A stretch of DNA of 64,000 bases from Paenibacillus sp. YYML68 (GTDB lineage Bacteria; Bacillota; Bacilli; Paenibacillales; NBRC-103111). The stretch lies in contig NZ_BQYI01000001.1 of assembly GCF_027923405.1 (NCBI RefSeq), positions 176,001 to 240,000 of the forward strand, written 5' to 3'. Positions 1 through 8,386 of this stretch are shown in pieces. The notes under the pieces were generated by a model. The model did no database searches. It had not been told where the DNA came from and saw only the letters and a list, made by a program, of their open reading frames with translations. Made by a program: the position numbers and the translations under genes. The number at the start of each line of letters is the position of its first letter. Position 1 is the first letter of the stretch.

Positions 1-172
1 CATATCGATCAATTGCTTCTTTATTTGCTCACACTTCGAGTTCATCGTTTATTCCTACACCTCTATCCTGAAATAACAGGCTCCCTACATATCGGAAGAT
101 GTTATGTCTAGTTGGTTTTAATTTGAGTTTATTGTCAGCTTGCACAAGTCGTTTGTCAACATTTCCCTTGTA

Positions 173-212
173 AAAACGCCCCGGCTCAGCAAGGATGAAC
201 CGAGGCGTTTCT
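173..212 (-). terminator. Terminator after the PI-PLC gene
   Basis: On the minus strand an AACGCC-CGG stem with its complement CCG-GGCGTT closes a loop and runs into TTTTT about 10 bases after the PI-PLC stop. It probably ends the phosphodiester operon. Nothing else is recognisable from base 1 to 172. Confidence 0.75.
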
Positions 213-221
213 TCATTAGAT

Positions 222-1139
222 CTAGAAGTTGGTAGCTATTATTTTTGAAGCGTGCTCACTCGTAATGAAATCCATAACAGAGACTCCGAACCGACCTCGA
301 GTGTTGGTGGTGAAGAAGCTGCTTACTTTAGGATTCATGTAATCCTTCGTCTCACGGATGTTCGGGATACCGAATAATCCTGGCTTATATCCACTCGTGT
401 AATTGAGATACAGCCACGACGTATTTTGCGTTTTCGCTTCATTATACATACTCTGAATATCGTTCCACTTCTTGCTGTTATCCGATACCTTGTAATAGTC
501 CTGAATTTTTAGATTTGCGCTATTTTGAATCGTGAACGTTGTGTTTTCTTTCCATGCTGTAGCGTCAATGCCTTTAGGAAGCTGGGCAGCAGGGAACCTC
601 CGCAGCAGCACAATTTTCCCTCTAGCTTCTCCAAGAGTCGGAATTTTGTTGGTCAGCAGCCACTTGCTCGGATTTTTGGCCACATACCAGTTGAACGTGT
701 CCTCGTAGGAGCGTGTATTATCGGCAGCCGTATGCTCCTCCTTCATGCTCATGATCACCGTTTCCGTTGGATTACTGTTCAAGAACGAGATGACCGTGCT
801 GAGCACGTTGTCGAAGTTCTGCTTCTGATATACCGCGCCGTGATGGATCTCGAATGTGTTTTTGTAATGTCTCGTCCGAATGTCCAGGTATCTGACGCCG
901 ATGGACAGCTGCTGTGCGATGGTGAGGTCTTGCGTTTTAGCCGTTCCATAGACCGGCTCGTGTAGCGCTCCGGAATCATGCGTACCTGGAATCGACAGGG
1001 CGGATAGTGACGTACTATTCCCTAATGACCCCATCCAATTGTTGCTGCTATAAGCGAACGTTGTACCTGACAAAGATGTGACGAACGTCGCTATAATGGT
1101 CATCAGCAAAGCTATCTTTTTCAACAACTTGAATACCAC
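222..1139 (-). CDS. Secreted phosphatidylinositol-specific phospholipase C
   Basis: The protein cleaves the phosphodiester bond of phosphatidylinositol outside the cell. Residues 1-30 are a signal peptide (KK followed by a hydrophobic stretch, then a probable cut near TTFAYS). The PI-PLC X domain follows: the first catalytic His is His54 in SIPGTHDSG, LDIRTR supplies the active-site Arg, and the second His lies in FEIHHGAVY near residue 99. A length of about 300 residues is normal for bacterial single-domain enzymes. The GTG at 1139 overlaps the AGGGTGG ribosome site, so the TTG at 1127, eight bases after it, may be the real start. It is the last gene of an operon with an ABC transporter and a glycerophosphodiesterase, which suggests nutrient scavenging rather than virulence, but that is inference. 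Confidence 0.9.
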   Translation of the reverse strand: MVFKLLKKIALLMTIIATFVTSLSGTTFAYSSNNWMGSLGNSTSLSALSIPGTHDSGALHEPVYGTAKTQDLTIAQQLSIGVRYLDIRTRHYKNTFEIHHGAVYQKQNFDNVLSTVISFLNSNPTETVIMSMKEEHTAADNTRSYEDTFNWYVAKNPSKWLLTNKIPTLGEARGKIVLLRRFPAAQLPKGIDATAWKENTTFTIQNSANLKIQDYYKVSDNSKKWNDIQSMYNEAKTQNTSWLYLNYTSGYKPGLFGIPNIRETKDYMNPKVSSFFTTNTRGRFGVSVMDFITSEHASKIIATNF

Positions 1140-1190
1140 CCTTCACTCGGTAAATTTCTTGTTCAGTAATTACTCTAGAGTCCTGACTGA

Positions 1191-2594
1191 CTACTTCTTC
1201 TGACTCTCAACCCACTGGGTTGCCTTCTCTTGCGCCTTCTTCAATCCTTCTTCCGCCGGCATTTCACCTAACAGAATGCGCTGCACGTGCTCGGACAAGA
1301 TGTAACGAGGCTGACCGGAACGGTACGGATAACGCGGAGCCCATAGCTGGCTCATCTGCTTCAGAATAATGTCCATCTGAGGCAATGCCTTGACACTATC
1401 CCAGCTTGCCGCCTTCTTGATGACAGGCATGCTCTGCGAACGGTGCTCCTGCCACAGATACTCTTGGAAGAACTCGCTGCCGCTGAACTTTAACCATTCC
1501 CAAGCCAATTCCTTGCTCTTGCTGTTCTTACCGATGGCGAACGGACTTCCAGCGAACATGCCGCCCATCCCATTCTTCGGATTTTTGAAGAGCAGCGCCG
1601 CCTGATAGCGGTCCTGCGTGCCGAACGTGTCTATAGCGTTAATGAAGCCCGGAGCCGACCGCAGATGAATGGCAATGTTATTGTTCTTCATTAGAAAGTT
1701 CTCGGAGCCCTGATTAACCAGCACGCCCTCTGGCGCATATTTCTTCGCTTCCTTCAGCAATTGTACCGACTCGAGCATCGTTGGGGTGTCAAACTCTAGC
1801 TTCATATCCTTCCACAAAAACCCGCTTCCCCACTGTCCGCCCTTCGATTCGTTAATGTTCATTACGGTGTCAGCCGCGTCGTTACCATTGAAGGTTAGGC
1901 CATAGTTTGGTTCGCCGGACTTCGGGTTTTTACCGGTCATCTTAGCCGCCTTCTCTAACACCTCTTCCATCGTTGGCGCTTCGGACAAGTACGGTACGCC
2001 CCACTCATCGAAGAGCTGCTTGTCATACACGATCAGTCGAGCATCTCCAATGAACGGCAGGCCGTAAATTTCGGGCTTCTGGTCACTAGGCCCCATCGCT
2101 CTCCAGCCGTCTACCTGACCATTCAAATAAATACTCGTATCGAAGCTGTCCTTATCGATGTACGACTGTAGCGGCTCCAGCAAGCCTTGCTCCGCAAAGG
2201 TCGCAATGCCCGGCACTTGATACACGTCTGCTGCACCGGATTGGAGCATCGTTTGTGTTTTCTCGTTGTAATTATCCCAGCCCATTAATACGAATTCGAC
2301 CTTCGTGTTCGGATAACGCTTTTCGAATTCCGCCTTCAGCACCTTCAGACCTTTGCTCTTCTTGCCTGTAACAGGGTCGGTCTTGTCGTCAATAGAGAAA
2401 TCACCGATCATCTGCACCTTAAGCGTTCCGGACAGTCCGTTGTTCGTGCTCGCATCGGACGTCTTCTCCTTCGCTGCTTCGCTTACAGCCGTAGAAGGGG
2501 GTGTATTGGTGCTGCACGCGCTGAGTGCGATGGATGGCAGCAAGAGTAGCATCATGGCCTGAATACCGTATCGCTTTGATTTTTGTGTAAACAT
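1191..2594 (-). CDS. Extracellular solute-binding lipoprotein, family 1 (sugar-type ABC transporter)
   Basis: This is the substrate-binding component of a carbohydrate-type (CUT1) ABC importer. The N-terminus has a lipoprotein signal with the lipobox LSAC, so the mature protein is anchored by a lipidated Cys to the membrane. The remaining about 435 residues have the MalE/UgpB-like layout, including the late GSPFAIGKNSK segment typical of family 1 binding proteins. The ATG at 2594 is chosen because GGAGG lies seven bases before it; a longer reading frame runs upstream to 2621. It follows two permease genes in the same direction. With PI-PLC and a glycerophosphodiesterase in the operon, a glycerophosphodiester or polyol phosphate is a plausible ligand, but the sequence alone does not show which. 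Confidence 0.88.
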   Translation of the reverse strand: MFTQKSKRYGIQAMMLLLLPSIALSACSTNTPPSTAVSEAAKEKTSDASTNNGLSGTLKVQMIGDFSIDDKTDPVTGKKSKGLKVLKAEFEKRYPNTKVEFVLMGWDNYNEKTQTMLQSGAADVYQVPGIATFAEQGLLEPLQSYIDKDSFDTSIYLNGQVDGWRAMGPSDQKPEIYGLPFIGDARLIVYDKQLFDEWGVPYLSEAPTMEEVLEKAAKMTGKNPKSGEPNYGLTFNGNDAADTVMNINESKGGQWGSGFLWKDMKLEFDTPTMLESVQLLKEAKKYAPEGVLVNQGSENFLMKNNNIAIHLRSAPGFINAIDTFGTQDRYQAALLFKNPKNGMGGMFAGSPFAIGKNSKSKELAWEWLKFSGSEFFQEYLWQEHRSQSMPVIKKAASWDSVKALPQMDIILKQMSQLWAPRYPYRSGQPRYILSEHVQRILLGEMPAEEGLKKAQEKATQWVESQKK

Positions 2595-2713
2595 GGAATT
2601 CCCTCCGTCATTCGTTATCATTTTTTATTTGCCAACAATCCTGGTATCTATGGTGACTGACTCGTTCCGAGAAGCCTCGATATGTTCCTGTACTCACTCC
2701 TCCTTACTGTCGA

Positions 2714-3559
2714 TCACTCTCCCTTCAAGCCGCTCAGTGCGACGCTGCGAATTATGTATTTTTGGAAAAACAGGAACACCAATAATATTGGAAGAATACT
2801 CGTAGTAGCCAGTCCCATCGTAATGCCAGCGAGTCTTGCACCGTTCTCCGCGGAGAAGTTGGATAAAAATAGCGGCACAGTTCTTAAGTCCTGATCATTA
2901 ATGACAACAAGCGGCCATATAAATGAATTCCAGCTATCCTGAAACGCTAGAATGGCAATCGTGGCCGTAATGGGACCTGTCAGCGGAACGAAGATATGAA
3001 AGAATGTCTTAAATTCACCGGCACCGTCCATCTTGGCCGATTCCCGCAATCCTTCAGGAAGCTGGTCGAAAAACTGCTTCGCAAGCACAAGGCCAAGCGC
3101 ATTGATGATGGATGGAACAATCAGCGGATATTTCGTATTGATAAGCCCCAGATCGTTAAACATCGTGAACATCGGGATGAGTCTAGTCTCGAACGGAATC
3201 ATCAATGTAGCCAGCACTATAAAGTACAGCAGACGCTTGCCCCTGAAGCTTCCCCGAGAAAAGGCATAGCCTCCAAGCAAGGCCGATGCAACGCTTAGGG
3301 CGACGCTGAAGAAGGCAATGACGCTCGAATTCCAATAAGCAAGCAGCAGGGCGTTATTCTCGAACACCAGCTCATAGTTGAACCATGAGAACTGCTCGGG
3401 AATGAGACGAGGTGGAAAGGGCAGCGCAACGTTCGCCGTTCGCTCCAGACTAACGCTGATCATCCAGAGGAACGGATAAATCATCAATAATCCGATGACG
3501 GAGAGCAGCACCGTAATGAAGGTGTTCGTCATTTTCGTTCGATAGGTCATGCTTTGCAC
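2714..3559 (-). CDS. ABC transporter permease, MalG/UgpE type
   Basis: This is an inner-membrane permease of a CUT1 sugar-type importer with about six membrane segments. The cytoplasmic EAA loop (EGLRESAKMDGAGEF, about residue 190) is the site that docks the ATPase. The length of 281 residues is usual for the MalG class. The start is a GTG with AGGCGGTG seven bases before it; the ATG three codons later is less well spaced. It lies 15 bases after the MalF-type permease and before the binding protein. No ATP-binding subunit is encoded nearby, so a shared MsmK-like ATPase elsewhere probably powers it, as in many Gram-positive CUT1 systems. Confidence 0.9.
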   Translation of the reverse strand: MQSMTYRTKMTNTFITVLLSVIGLLMIYPFLWMISVSLERTANVALPFPPRLIPEQFSWFNYELVFENNALLLAYWNSSVIAFFSVALSVASALLGGYAFSRGSFRGKRLLYFIVLATLMIPFETRLIPMFTMFNDLGLINTKYPLIVPSIINALGLVLAKQFFDQLPEGLRESAKMDGAGEFKTFFHIFVPLTGPITATIAILAFQDSWNSFIWPLVVINDQDLRTVPLFLSNFSAENGARLAGITMGLATTSILPILLVFLFFQKYIIRSVALSGLKGE

Positions 3560-3574
3560 TTGGGGTCACCGCCT

Positions 3575-4507
3575 TTACATTTTCATTCTTAACAGCTTCG
3601 TATTCAGATAGGTGAACAAGAGGATCACAACAAACAGGATATAGGCAGCCGCCGACGCGATGCCGTATTCGTTGCCGCCGAAGCCGCGCTCGAATATGAA
3701 GCCTACAACGGTATGCAACGCTCTGGCAGGGCTGCCTTGTAAGCCGCCCAGCATGTACACATCAGCGAAGCGCTGAAGACCTCCGATCCACCCGAGCACG
3801 AGAAGCACGGTCAGACTGCCGATCATGTTAGGCACCGTTATGAACCACCATTGCTGTAGCCGTGAAGCGCCATCAATGGATGATGCCTCGTAATATTCGA
3901 TCGGGATCGCCTGCAGATTGGCTAGATTAATAATGATGACGAAGCCAAGCCAGTGCCAGACCGATAAGATCACCGCTCCCCACTTGGCAGATACCGGCTG
4001 CGAGAGCCATACGACCTTCTCGAAGCCGAGCTGCTGCATCGCATAGTTCAACGGCCCATCGGGGTGAAGAATAGCGAGAAACACCGTCGCTGCGGCCACC
4101 ATAGAGGTCGCATTAGGGATATAGAACAGCACCTTGAAGAAGTTGGAGCCTCTGCGCAAGCTATTAATGAAGCATGCAATCAGGAATCCCAGAGGAATGG
4201 CAATTAGAAGCTGAAGACTCGTAATATACACGGTGTTATACACCGAATACCAGAACGTCTCTGATGTGAGCACCTCCGTATAGTTGTCTGCTCCCACATA
4301 ACGCTCCTCCACCCCTCTTGTGAAGCTGAGACGCAGTGATTCAATTAGCGGGTAAATCGTAAATAGCACAATACCTAACAATGTGGGGAGTAAAAACCAA
4401 TACCATATCGTACTGGACTCCCGATTCGATAAAGCTCGCCTTCTTGCAGGCACCTCAGCCCGATGCTTGCTTGCGCTAACGATCGCCATATGTTTCGGAC
4501 GACCCAT
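3575..4507 (-). CDS. ABC transporter permease, MalF/UgpA type
   Basis: This is the partner permease of the CUT1 importer: about six hydrophobic segments, starting near WYWFLLPTLLGIVLFTIYPL, and an EAA-like loop (YYEASSIDGASRLQQ). The ATG at 4507 is preceded by GGAGGACGGCCA and gives 310 residues, the usual size; the open frame extends to 4630 but that part overlaps the glycerophosphodiesterase end and has no better ribosome site. A Lys/Arg-rich N-terminal tail precedes the first membrane segment. It would form a heterodimer with the next gene's product. Confidence 0.9.
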   Translation of the reverse strand: MGRPKHMAIVSASKHRAEVPARRRALSNRESSTIWYWFLLPTLLGIVLFTIYPLIESLRLSFTRGVEERYVGADNYTEVLTSETFWYSVYNTVYITSLQLLIAIPLGFLIACFINSLRRGSNFFKVLFYIPNATSMVAAATVFLAILHPDGPLNYAMQQLGFEKVVWLSQPVSAKWGAVILSVWHWLGFVIIINLANLQAIPIEYYEASSIDGASRLQQWWFITVPNMIGSLTVLLVLGWIGGLQRFADVYMLGGLQGSPARALHTVVGFIFERGFGGNEYGIASAAAYILFVVILLFTYLNTKLLRMKM

Positions 4508-4583
4508 TGGCCGTCCTCCCTCCTTCGTTCGCTTGTCTATTCCTTCAGCTTCCTGCACGTATGTAGTTCTCGAACCATGAGCT

Positions 4584-5276
4584 CTAGGCCAACCACCGTT
4601 GTCGCAGCTCCAGGCAGAGCGTGAGATCATATACAGAGATGGCGTCGACGCCCATTTCGATATAATGCTGTATAAGAGCTTCGTTATTCGGCAGTGTAAA
4701 GATCCACACCATCAAGCCATACTCTCGCGCGTAGTAGATCAGCCAGCTGCGGCATGCTTCGTAATGGACATTCACCCCGCTGAAGCCTGACTGCTTCGCA
4801 TGCTCACAATAACGTTGAGCAATCGCCTTATACGACTCATCCGGCAAGTCTGGGTCGATACGTGGTACATTCCACACAACATGCTTCGCATGCTCACTTC
4901 GAGCGATATGGTCGGTCAATCCGGTGAAATATACCTGGTTCCAAGCATTCCACGCTGTTAGGACTTGAGCTGCTGCCTCGTAAGCCTCCTTCGTCTTCAA
5001 ATCGAGGTTAAACGCGATCGGCTTCCCTCTCAGCAGCTGCATGACCGTCTCTAGCTTGACAATCGGCTCGTGTCCGGCAGCTGTCCATTCGTCGTAGGTA
5101 TAGTTCCTCAGATCCGGCTCATCGTCATGATATAAGACAGCTATGCCGTCCTTCGTCGATCGAACGTCTACCTCCAGCACATCGGCGCCAGCCTTGTAGC
5201 CAGCTATACATGATTCTATTGAGTTATAGGGCGTATTCTCACAGCCCGTATGTGCAATGATGCGGCAATGCTTCAT
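4584..5276 (-). CDS. Glycerophosphodiester phosphodiesterase (GDPD/UgpQ family)
   Basis: The enzyme should hydrolyse deacylated phospholipids to glycerol-3-phosphate and an alcohol in the cytosol; no signal peptide is visible. The GDPD motifs are present: His9 with E13-N14 in the first strand, the metal ligands EVDVR (Glu35, Asp37) followed by TKDG, and the catalytic HDD around His50. The usual first motif HRG reads HTG, so a conserved phosphate-contacting Arg is replaced by Thr. At 230 residues it is a compact UgpQ-type enzyme. It lies five bases after the PHP gene and ahead of the transporter genes, consistent with processing of an imported substrate. Confidence 0.88.
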   Translation of the reverse strand: MKHCRIIAHTGCENTPYNSIESCIAGYKAGADVLEVDVRSTKDGIAVLYHDDEPDLRNYTYDEWTAAGHEPIVKLETVMQLLRGKPIAFNLDLKTKEAYEAAAQVLTAWNAWNQVYFTGLTDHIARSEHAKHVVWNVPRIDPDLPDESYKAIAQRYCEHAKQSGFSGVNVHYEACRSWLIYYAREYGLMVWIFTLPNNEALIQHYIEMGVDAISVYDLTLCLELRQRWLA

Positions 5277-5281
5277 TTCGA

Positions 5282-6307
5282 TTACAGCTCCTTGTAAAAT
5301 TTAACCTTGCTTGTGAAGTAGATCGGGTTCGTCAACGCAACTGTCGTCAGACCTCCGTATAATACGCCCACGGCCTTTATTCTCAGCCAGCGGAGTCCTT
5401 CGATCGGAATGTCCGGCTCGTGAACCGTCTGTCCCTCCATCCAAGGTACATTCAACACGTCGCCTCGATTGGATTCGGCAATGATTCTTGTAACTTGCAT
5501 ATGCTCACTGTTCCGACTCGGGATCTCTGAGAATTGCAGCTGTATGCTAAGGGATAGTGTATTCACCTTCGCCTCCACCCCAGTCATGTCGATACAATCC
5601 CCGAGCATATAAGTGCGATTGTCCACCTGTGCCTCGACATGCAGCAGCGGCCCTATGCTCATGAAGCAGCGCCCACGTTGTATCGCTTGTACAACCTGAC
5701 CCGTACAGTAACGGTCCACCCTCTCCTCGAGTCCGATGTACGTGAAGGCCGGTATTCCCACTACGGAGTCGGAATGATGCCAGTCGCGCCCTGCAGTCGC
5801 TGTGATGCGGTAGCCCTCATTGAGAAGGCTTGTCCACTGCTGTAGCGCTAATTGATTGTAGCTTGTGTAAGACGGCGTCATGCCGTGCCACACCTCGATG
5901 TAATCGATATCCTCCCAGTCCTTGACCTCATACTCCCAATGACAGCCTGTGCAGATTGGGCTGCCCATCGTGTACGGATGAGCGATTCCTACAATTCCTC
6001 CAGCTCGATGAACTCGTTCAATCCCGACGTGAATGTCATGGATTCCAAGATCTCTCCATTCGCAATACGGCGCCCCTAGCGTCAGCATGTGACCGTAGAA
6101 CGTCGTCCATTCCAATCCCTGAATAATCGCAATTCCCGTTTCGTCCTGAATACGCTTAGCTTCGGCTAAGCCTGACACTGTATTGTGATCCGTTAACGCA
6201 ATGCCCTCTAGACCGAGCTTCTTCGCTTCCAAGCACATCTCTAGAAGTGTATGTCTGCCGTCACTATGAGGAGTATGCGTGTGCAGCTCAAAGGGAATCC
6301 AGTTCAT
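5282..6307 (-). CDS. PHP-domain metal-dependent phosphoesterase
   Basis: The polymerase-and-histidinol-phosphatase (PHP) fold is clear: ELHTHTPHSDG (His9, His11, Asp16), ALTDHNT, GLEWTTFYGHML, GIAHPYT and AGRDWHHSD provide the usual metal ligands in order. Members are phosphatases or phosphodiesterases such as the CehA type that acts on phosphodiesters. The C-terminal about 100 residues form an additional beta-rich part. The ATG at 6307 is used because it overlaps the stop of the upstream gene as ATGA and has GGGAGGG before it; an upstream extension to 6349 is unlikely. The exact substrate is unknown; context suggests a step after uptake of a phosphodiester. Confidence 0.85.
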   Translation of the reverse strand: MNWIPFELHTHTPHSDGRHTLLEMCLEAKKLGLEGIALTDHNTVSGLAEAKRIQDETGIAIIQGLEWTTFYGHMLTLGAPYCEWRDLGIHDIHVGIERVHRAGGIVGIAHPYTMGSPICTGCHWEYEVKDWEDIDYIEVWHGMTPSYTSYNQLALQQWTSLLNEGYRITATAGRDWHHSDSVVGIPAFTYIGLEERVDRYCTGQVVQAIQRGRCFMSIGPLLHVEAQVDNRTYMLGDCIDMTGVEAKVNTLSLSIQLQFSEIPSRNSEHMQVTRIIAESNRGDVLNVPWMEGQTVHEPDIPIEGLRWLRIKAVGVLYGGLTTVALTNPIYFTSKVKFYKEL

Positions 6308-6771
6308 ACAGAGCCCTCCCCGTTCTTCACCGTTAAGGTATAGGAGCATTCAGGAGTGACGACACAATGTACACTGATGGTGACCTTCCATACTCCTTGC
6401 GGCATTGGTCCTGCAATGAAGCCGGGCGAGGCTGCTTCTTCGCAGACCAGATGCTTCTGCTCGGGCGTATGTCTATGAGCAGAGCCGCGAAAGCGCGCAG
6501 GGTCATCCAGCGACAGCGTTAACAGGTTCTGAAGTGGCATGAACTTCGCCCATTCCCGCTTCTGCTGCTCTGCGACTGCCGGAGCGGCATACTTATCGAT
6601 CGCTTCTAGAATGAGTGCGCGTGACGTCTCCTGATCGTCCAGATGCTTGGGCGTGTACTTAAATTGAAGCTCAAGCGATGAGGCCGGCTCTTCCAGAACA
6701 AATGAATACGTAATGTGTGTCTTCGATTGAGAAGGAGTTACAATTCCTTCCACAGCTAGTAGCTGACTCAT
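6304..6771 (-). CDS. Conserved-looking protein of unknown function, first gene of the phosphodiester operon
   Basis: I do not recognise this 155-residue protein. It is soluble, without signal or membrane segments, and looks beta-rich (alternating hydrophobic strands such as THITYSFVL, SLELQFKYT, GVWKVTISVHCVV and CSYTLTV at both ends). Its middle part carries a charged helix and a His-rich stretch (SAHRHTPEQKH). It starts with a good ribosome site (AAAAGGTGG) and its stop overlaps the PHP start in ATGA, so the two are translationally coupled and their products may form a complex. The end-strand pattern resembles a carbohydrate-binding or beta-sandwich accessory domain, but this is only a shape argument. 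Confidence 0.7.
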   Translation of the reverse strand: MSQLLAVEGIVTPSQSKTHITYSFVLEEPASSLELQFKYTPKHLDDQETSRALILEAIDKYAAPAVAEQQKREWAKFMPLQNLLTLSLDDPARFRGSAHRHTPEQKHLVCEEAASPGFIAGPMPQGVWKVTISVHCVVTPECSYTLTVKNGEGSV

Positions 6772-6964
6772 GGTTGCGTTCCACCTTTTGTTTAAAAATA
6801 AATCATTGCTTTGAATAAATATTTAATGTCTAGGTTTCTATAGGATTTTTAGTTGAATTTAGTGTGTTTTTACACTTATTCATTATAGATGTATAGACAT
6901 CTTGTGATTAGACTAACAAGATTATGTTTTTGGAGTGTCATCGTCATATGAGTTTTTTGTAAAT
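6772..6964. other. AT-rich upstream region of the phosphodiester operon
   Basis: This stretch is far richer in A and T than its flanks. It must hold the promoter of the minus-strand operon starting at 6771, but I see no clear -35/-10 pair and no operator I can defend. Confidence 0.4.
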
Positions 6965-7013
6965 AAAAAAACCCGCAGCCCTCAGAATGCTTCGCATTCG
7001 AGGAGCTGCGGGT
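6965..7013. repeat. Left copy of the nuoN terminator hairpin
   Basis: A long stem (CCCGCAGC ... GCTGCGGG with an inner GAATGC/GCATTC stem) is almost identical to the hairpin at 8319-8374; only two loop bases differ. An A-run lies on its left side, so on the minus strand it can act as a terminator, although no complete gene now ends in it from the right. Confidence 0.85.
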
Positions 7014-7053
7014 ACACGACGAGCACGACGACACCGACTGCGCACAGCCACAT
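7006..7053 (-). pseudogene. Remnant of the NuoN C-terminal coding sequence
   Basis: Read on the minus strand, these bases give MWLCAVGVVVLVVYPQ, which matches MWLCAIGGVALGLYPQ near the end of the intact NuoN in 11 of 16 positions. The frame then runs into the copied terminator hairpin. It has no start site and no upstream gene body. It is a scar of a duplication of the nuoN 3' end, now separated from the real nuoN by the plus-strand fibronectin-III gene. Confidence 0.75.
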
Positions 7054-7230
7054 GACGTTGATATGTTCCACTACTTTATCAGAGTAGACATATTAATTAG
7101 AAATAAAAGAAAGAGCCTACTTCCTTACACAATTAAGAATTTAATACTTATTTTGTTTGGACAACTTTACCTTTTTGTTGTAATTTATTGAATGTAATCA
7201 ATGAAAATACCATCTAAGGGAGAGATTAGT

Positions 7231-8295
7231 TTGAGAAAGACAGCCTTTACTTTTATTTTTACAATGATCTTATTTATGCTTTCGATTTCAGCAGCTCTTG
7301 CATCTAACACAAGTATTACACTCTCAACTAATGCTAATAATGGAGTATCTCAGAACTTGTTCACAGCGTCGCATAAGGTCCAGTTTAATAAAGATATCAG
7401 CATTTCATCAATTGATTATTTCCAAGGATACAATTACAATGCTACAAACACATTTGTAATGAAAATCTATAAACATTCAGATAAGGCATTATTAGCTACA
7501 AGTAACTCTCAGGCTATTCCATATGGCCAAACAGGTACATTTACTTTCCCATCTTCAGTTGTTCTGAAGTCCGATGAACTATACATCGTTGCCATCGTTG
7601 GTAAAGGCATTGCCCTTCATTCGGCTACCCTGCCGCAATATTATACCTCCACTGATGGTACAGCAGAAGTTCAAGTGCTTGGTTTTGAGTGGGCTTCCGG
7701 GGAAGTGACGCCTGGTAACCCAGCACATACAGGGTACGTTCTACCTATTACTTTACATGTCAGTCCGGTCTCTCAAGCACCAAGTGCACCTAGCAACTTA
7801 ACAGCTACTGCTGATCAACAAAAAGTCGATCTTGCTTGGACAGAGTCTCCTAACGCTTTAGCTTACAATGTCAAACGTTCAACAACAGCAGGTGGTCCTT
7901 ACACGGTAATCGCTTCGAATGTAACTGGAACAACATACTCGGATACTGCGGTAAGCAACGGTACGACGTACTACTACGTAGTGTCAGCCGTTAATGCTGA
8001 TGGCGAGAGCGGAAATTCCAATGAAGCAGAAGCTGCTCCACTCGCACCTGTAATAAAAAATCGTGCTTTACTTGTCATCACTTTAGTCAGTGGACTGCAA
8101 AAAGAATATGACTTATCGATGACCGAAGCGAATCAATTCATAGCTTGGTACAATGACCGTGCCGATGGAGCAGGACAAGAAGTCTATACCATCAGTAAAA
8201 ATTACAACCGTGCTTCATTCCTGAGCCGTAAAGATTATATAGCCTTCAATAAAATCGAAATGTTCGAAATCAATGAGTATCAAGTTAATCCGTAG
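7231..8295 (+). CDS. Secreted fibronectin type III domain protein
   Basis: The product has a signal peptide (RK, a hydrophobic stretch, cut near ALAS). After this comes a beta-sandwich domain of about 150 residues that resembles DUF4082-like surface modules, one fibronectin type III domain (APSAPSNLTATADQQKVDLAW to GESGNSNEAEAAP) and a C-terminal about 75-residue domain beginning KNRALLVITLVSG. The TTG at 7231 is preferred because AGGGAGAG precedes it and the signal peptide then begins normally; an ATG at 7201 is in frame but lacks a ribosome site. It is one of few plus-strand genes and is much more AT-rich than nuo. Duplicated terminators flank it, suggesting acquisition. Role unknown; adhesion or carbohydrate binding is possible. 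Confidence 0.8.
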   Translation: MRKTAFTFIFTMILFMLSISAALASNTSITLSTNANNGVSQNLFTASHKVQFNKDISISSIDYFQGYNYNATNTFVMKIYKHSDKALLATSNSQAIPYGQTGTFTFPSSVVLKSDELYIVAIVGKGIALHSATLPQYYTSTDGTAEVQVLGFEWASGEVTPGNPAHTGYVLPITLHVSPVSQAPSAPSNLTATADQQKVDLAWTESPNALAYNVKRSTTAGGPYTVIASNVTGTTYSDTAVSNGTTYYYVVSAVNADGESGNSNEAEAAPLAPVIKNRALLVITLVSGLQKEYDLSMTEANQFIAWYNDRADGAGQEVYTISKNYNRASFLSRKDYIAFNKIEMFEINEYQVNP

Positions 8296-8318
8296 CACGC
8301 TTTAGTCACCGAGAAAAC

Positions 8319-8374
8319 CCAAAAACCCGCAGCCCTCAGAATGCATGGCATTCGAGGAGCTGCGGGTTTTCTTT
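8319..8374. terminator. Bidirectional terminator between the FN3 gene and nuoN
   Basis: A long hairpin (CCCGCAGC/GCTGCGGG outer stem, GAATGC/GCATTC inner stem) has A5 on the left and TTTTCTTTC on the right, so it can end both the plus-strand gene and the nuo operon. A near-identical copy sits at 6965-7013. Confidence 0.85.
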
Positions 8375-8386
8375 CACTTCTAACTT

